Shown here: one piece after another, positions 6,433 to 6,924 of the stretch
Numbering within the stretch: the first letter of the stretch is position 1
Layout of the letters: each line of letters opens with the position of its first letter
NCBI GenBank assembly: GCA_005779345.1
Contig: SXJQ01000192.1
Location: 1 to 6,924 of the forward strand
Length of the DNA stretch: 6,924 nt
Direction of reading: 5' to 3'
Origin: Actinomycetota bacterium
GTDB taxonomy: Bacteria; Actinomycetota; Acidimicrobiia; IMCC26256; PALSA-610
Made by a program: the position numbers and the translations under genes
The notes under the pieces: generated by a model
What the model was told of the DNA's origin: nothing
The model's input: the letters and a program-made list of their open reading frames with translations, nothing else
Databases searched by the model: none

Positions 6433-6462
6433 GGTCCGATCGAGGTAGGTCCGATCGGGGTG
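6433..6462. repeat. Short tandem direct repeat (two 15-bp units)
   Basis: GGTCCGATCGAGGTA is followed directly by GGTCCGATCGGGGTG, differing at two to three bases, and a decayed third unit begins GATCCGTCGGG at 6463. Each unit holds CCGATCG, part of a palindrome. It lies just upstream of the membrane-protein start, in its probable 5' leader, and could be an operator or leader element; no function is shown. Confidence 0.6.
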
Positions 6463-6465
6463 GAT

Positions 6466-6491
6466 CCGTCGGGCGCGGTGCGGCCCGACGG
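6466..6491. promoter_or_regulatory. Perfect 9-bp inverted repeat in the rarA / membrane-gene divergent region
   Basis: CCGTCGGGC (6466-6474) and GCCCGACGG (6483-6491) flank an 8-base loop. If the membrane-protein transcript starts near 6502 this hairpin sits in its leader. It could equally be a dimeric regulator site. There is no T run after it on either strand, so a simple terminator is unlikely. Confidence 0.45.
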
Positions 6492-6508
6492 TTCGCAAGT
6501 GCAGGCGG

Positions 6509-6514
6509 ACTCTA
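6509..6514 (-). promoter_or_regulatory. Candidate -10 (TAGAGT) for the membrane-protein gene
   Basis: TAGAGT reads on the minus strand and fits the TANNNT pattern of actinobacterial housekeeping promoters. It would give a leader of about 85 bases carrying the inverted repeat and the 15-bp direct repeats. No clear -35 is seen, so confidence is low. Confidence 0.3.
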
Positions 6515-6554
6515 CGGACCGGCCCGCCCCGGGACGCGGACCCCGCCTTCCTCG

Positions 6555-6560
6555 TAGGCT
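6555..6560 (+). promoter_or_regulatory. Putative -10 element (TAGGCT) of rarA, leaderless-type
   Basis: GTAGGCT is followed by exactly six bases and then the rarA ATG at 6567, so transcription would start at or beside the A of the start codon. It closely matches the hisS element GTAGGAT. AGG as a weak Shine-Dalgarno, eight bases from the ATG, is the alternative. Confidence 0.5.
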
Positions 6561-6566
6561 CCGGCG

Positions 6567-6924
6567 ATGGCCGGATCCCCCGACCTGTTCACCGCTGCGG
6601 TGGAGGAGCGCCTGTCGCGGCGCGCGCCGCTCGCCGCGCGCCTGCGGCCCCGCACGCTCGACGAGGTCGCCGGGCAGCGCCACCTGCTGGCGCCGGGCCG
6701 ACCGTTGCGCACCCTGATCGAATCGGATCGGTTGGCCTCGGTGGTGCTCTACGGCCCGCCGGGCACCGGCAAGACGAGCATCGCGCGGCTCGTGGCCGGA
6801 GCGACGAGCAAAGCCTTCGAGACGCTCTCGGCCGTCAACGCCGGCGTCAAGGACGTGCGTGAGGTCGTCGAACGTTCACGTGAGCGGCTCGGTCAGCGCG
6901 GTCAGGGCACGATCCTGTTCCTCG
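6567..6924 (+). CDS. rarA: RarA/MgsA-type AAA+ replication-fork ATPase, N-terminal part (3' truncated by window)
   Basis: An open frame runs from ATG 6567 to the end of the window without a stop, giving 119 residues of a protein usually about 400-450 long. It opens with DLFTAAVEERLSRRAPLAARLRPRTLDEVAGQRHLLAPG (6-44), the typical RarA N-terminus. The Walker A motif GPPGTGKTS is at 63-71, and LSAVNAGVKDVREVVE (87-102) is the block that separates RarA from the clamp-loader and RuvB relatives. The final residues TILFL are the start of Walker B, cut by the window edge. RarA is a tetrameric AAA+ ATPase related to the clamp loader and eukaryotic WRNIP1/Mgs1; it acts in the cytoplasm at stalled replication forks and interacts with SSB. 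It is transcribed divergently from the membrane-protein gene. Its place shortly after aspS recalls other actinobacteria, where rarA and alaS follow aspS within a few kilobases. Confidence 0.9.
   Translation, partial: MAGSPDLFTAAVEERLSRRAPLAARLRPRTLDEVAGQRHLLAPGRPLRTLIESDRLASVVLYGPPGTGKTSIARLVAGATSKAFETLSAVNAGVKDVREVVERSRERLGQRGQGTILFL

Noticed and set aside
6417..6683. Longer N-terminus for the small membrane protein
   Set aside because: It would overlap the divergent rarA gene and the promoter region and adds only low-complexity sequence. The GTG at 6416 has a G-rich Shine-Dalgarno and starts just before the first helix.

Overview
The window is very GC-rich (strong G/C bias at third codon positions) and reads as a chromosomal segment of a high-GC actinobacterium. 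The family mix suggests the Acidimicrobiia: a long PilX-type pilus protein, an AbiEi/DUF559 protein, hisS-aspS, and rarA nearby. That placement is inference from gene content and style, not from a marker phylogeny.

Layout, left to right. (1) 1-1335 (+): C-terminal 444 residues of a PilX-like, cysteine-rich secreted pilus assembly protein whose start lies outside the window. (2) 1345-1538: cluster A of a palindromic 46-bp repeat, one half copy plus three full copies. (3) 1483-2475 (-): a solitary AbiEi-antitoxin-like/DUF559 nuclease-fold protein whose last codons and stop are supplied by the outermost repeat copy. (4) 2578-2686: cluster B of the same repeat, two copies in the same orientation. 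The nuclease-like gene is thus bracketed by direct copies, including an 85-bp exactly repeated stretch. (5) 2763-5809 (+): hisS and aspS, joined by an ATGA stop/start overlap, the translation core of the window. (6) 5853-6416 (-): a small two-helix membrane protein of unknown function, convergent with aspS. (7) 6567-6924 (+): the N-terminal 119 residues of RarA (MgsA), a AAA+ replication-fork ATPase that runs off the end of the window.

How the parts relate. hisS and aspS form an obvious translationally coupled pair. The AspRS carries His31 and Gly81 in its anticodon-binding domain, the pattern I associate with non-discriminating enzymes, so the cell probably makes Asn-tRNA(Asn) and/or Gln-tRNA(Gln) through GatCAB. 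hisS and rarA both start a few bases after a GTAGGMT element (M = A or C) and lack a strong Shine-Dalgarno sequence. This looks like -10 hexamers driving leaderless transcripts, whereas aspS, the nuclease-like gene and the membrane-protein gene have Shine-Dalgarno sequences.

The part least explained by ordinary annotation is the repeat family around the AbiEi/DUF559 gene. It has conserved hairpin units, two subtypes in a fixed order inside each cluster, a fossil half unit, and on the minus strand a reading frame ending in a stop that acts as a ready-made C-terminal tail. I see no complete new defence or mobile system here. This repeat-bracketed module is the best candidate for something undescribed.
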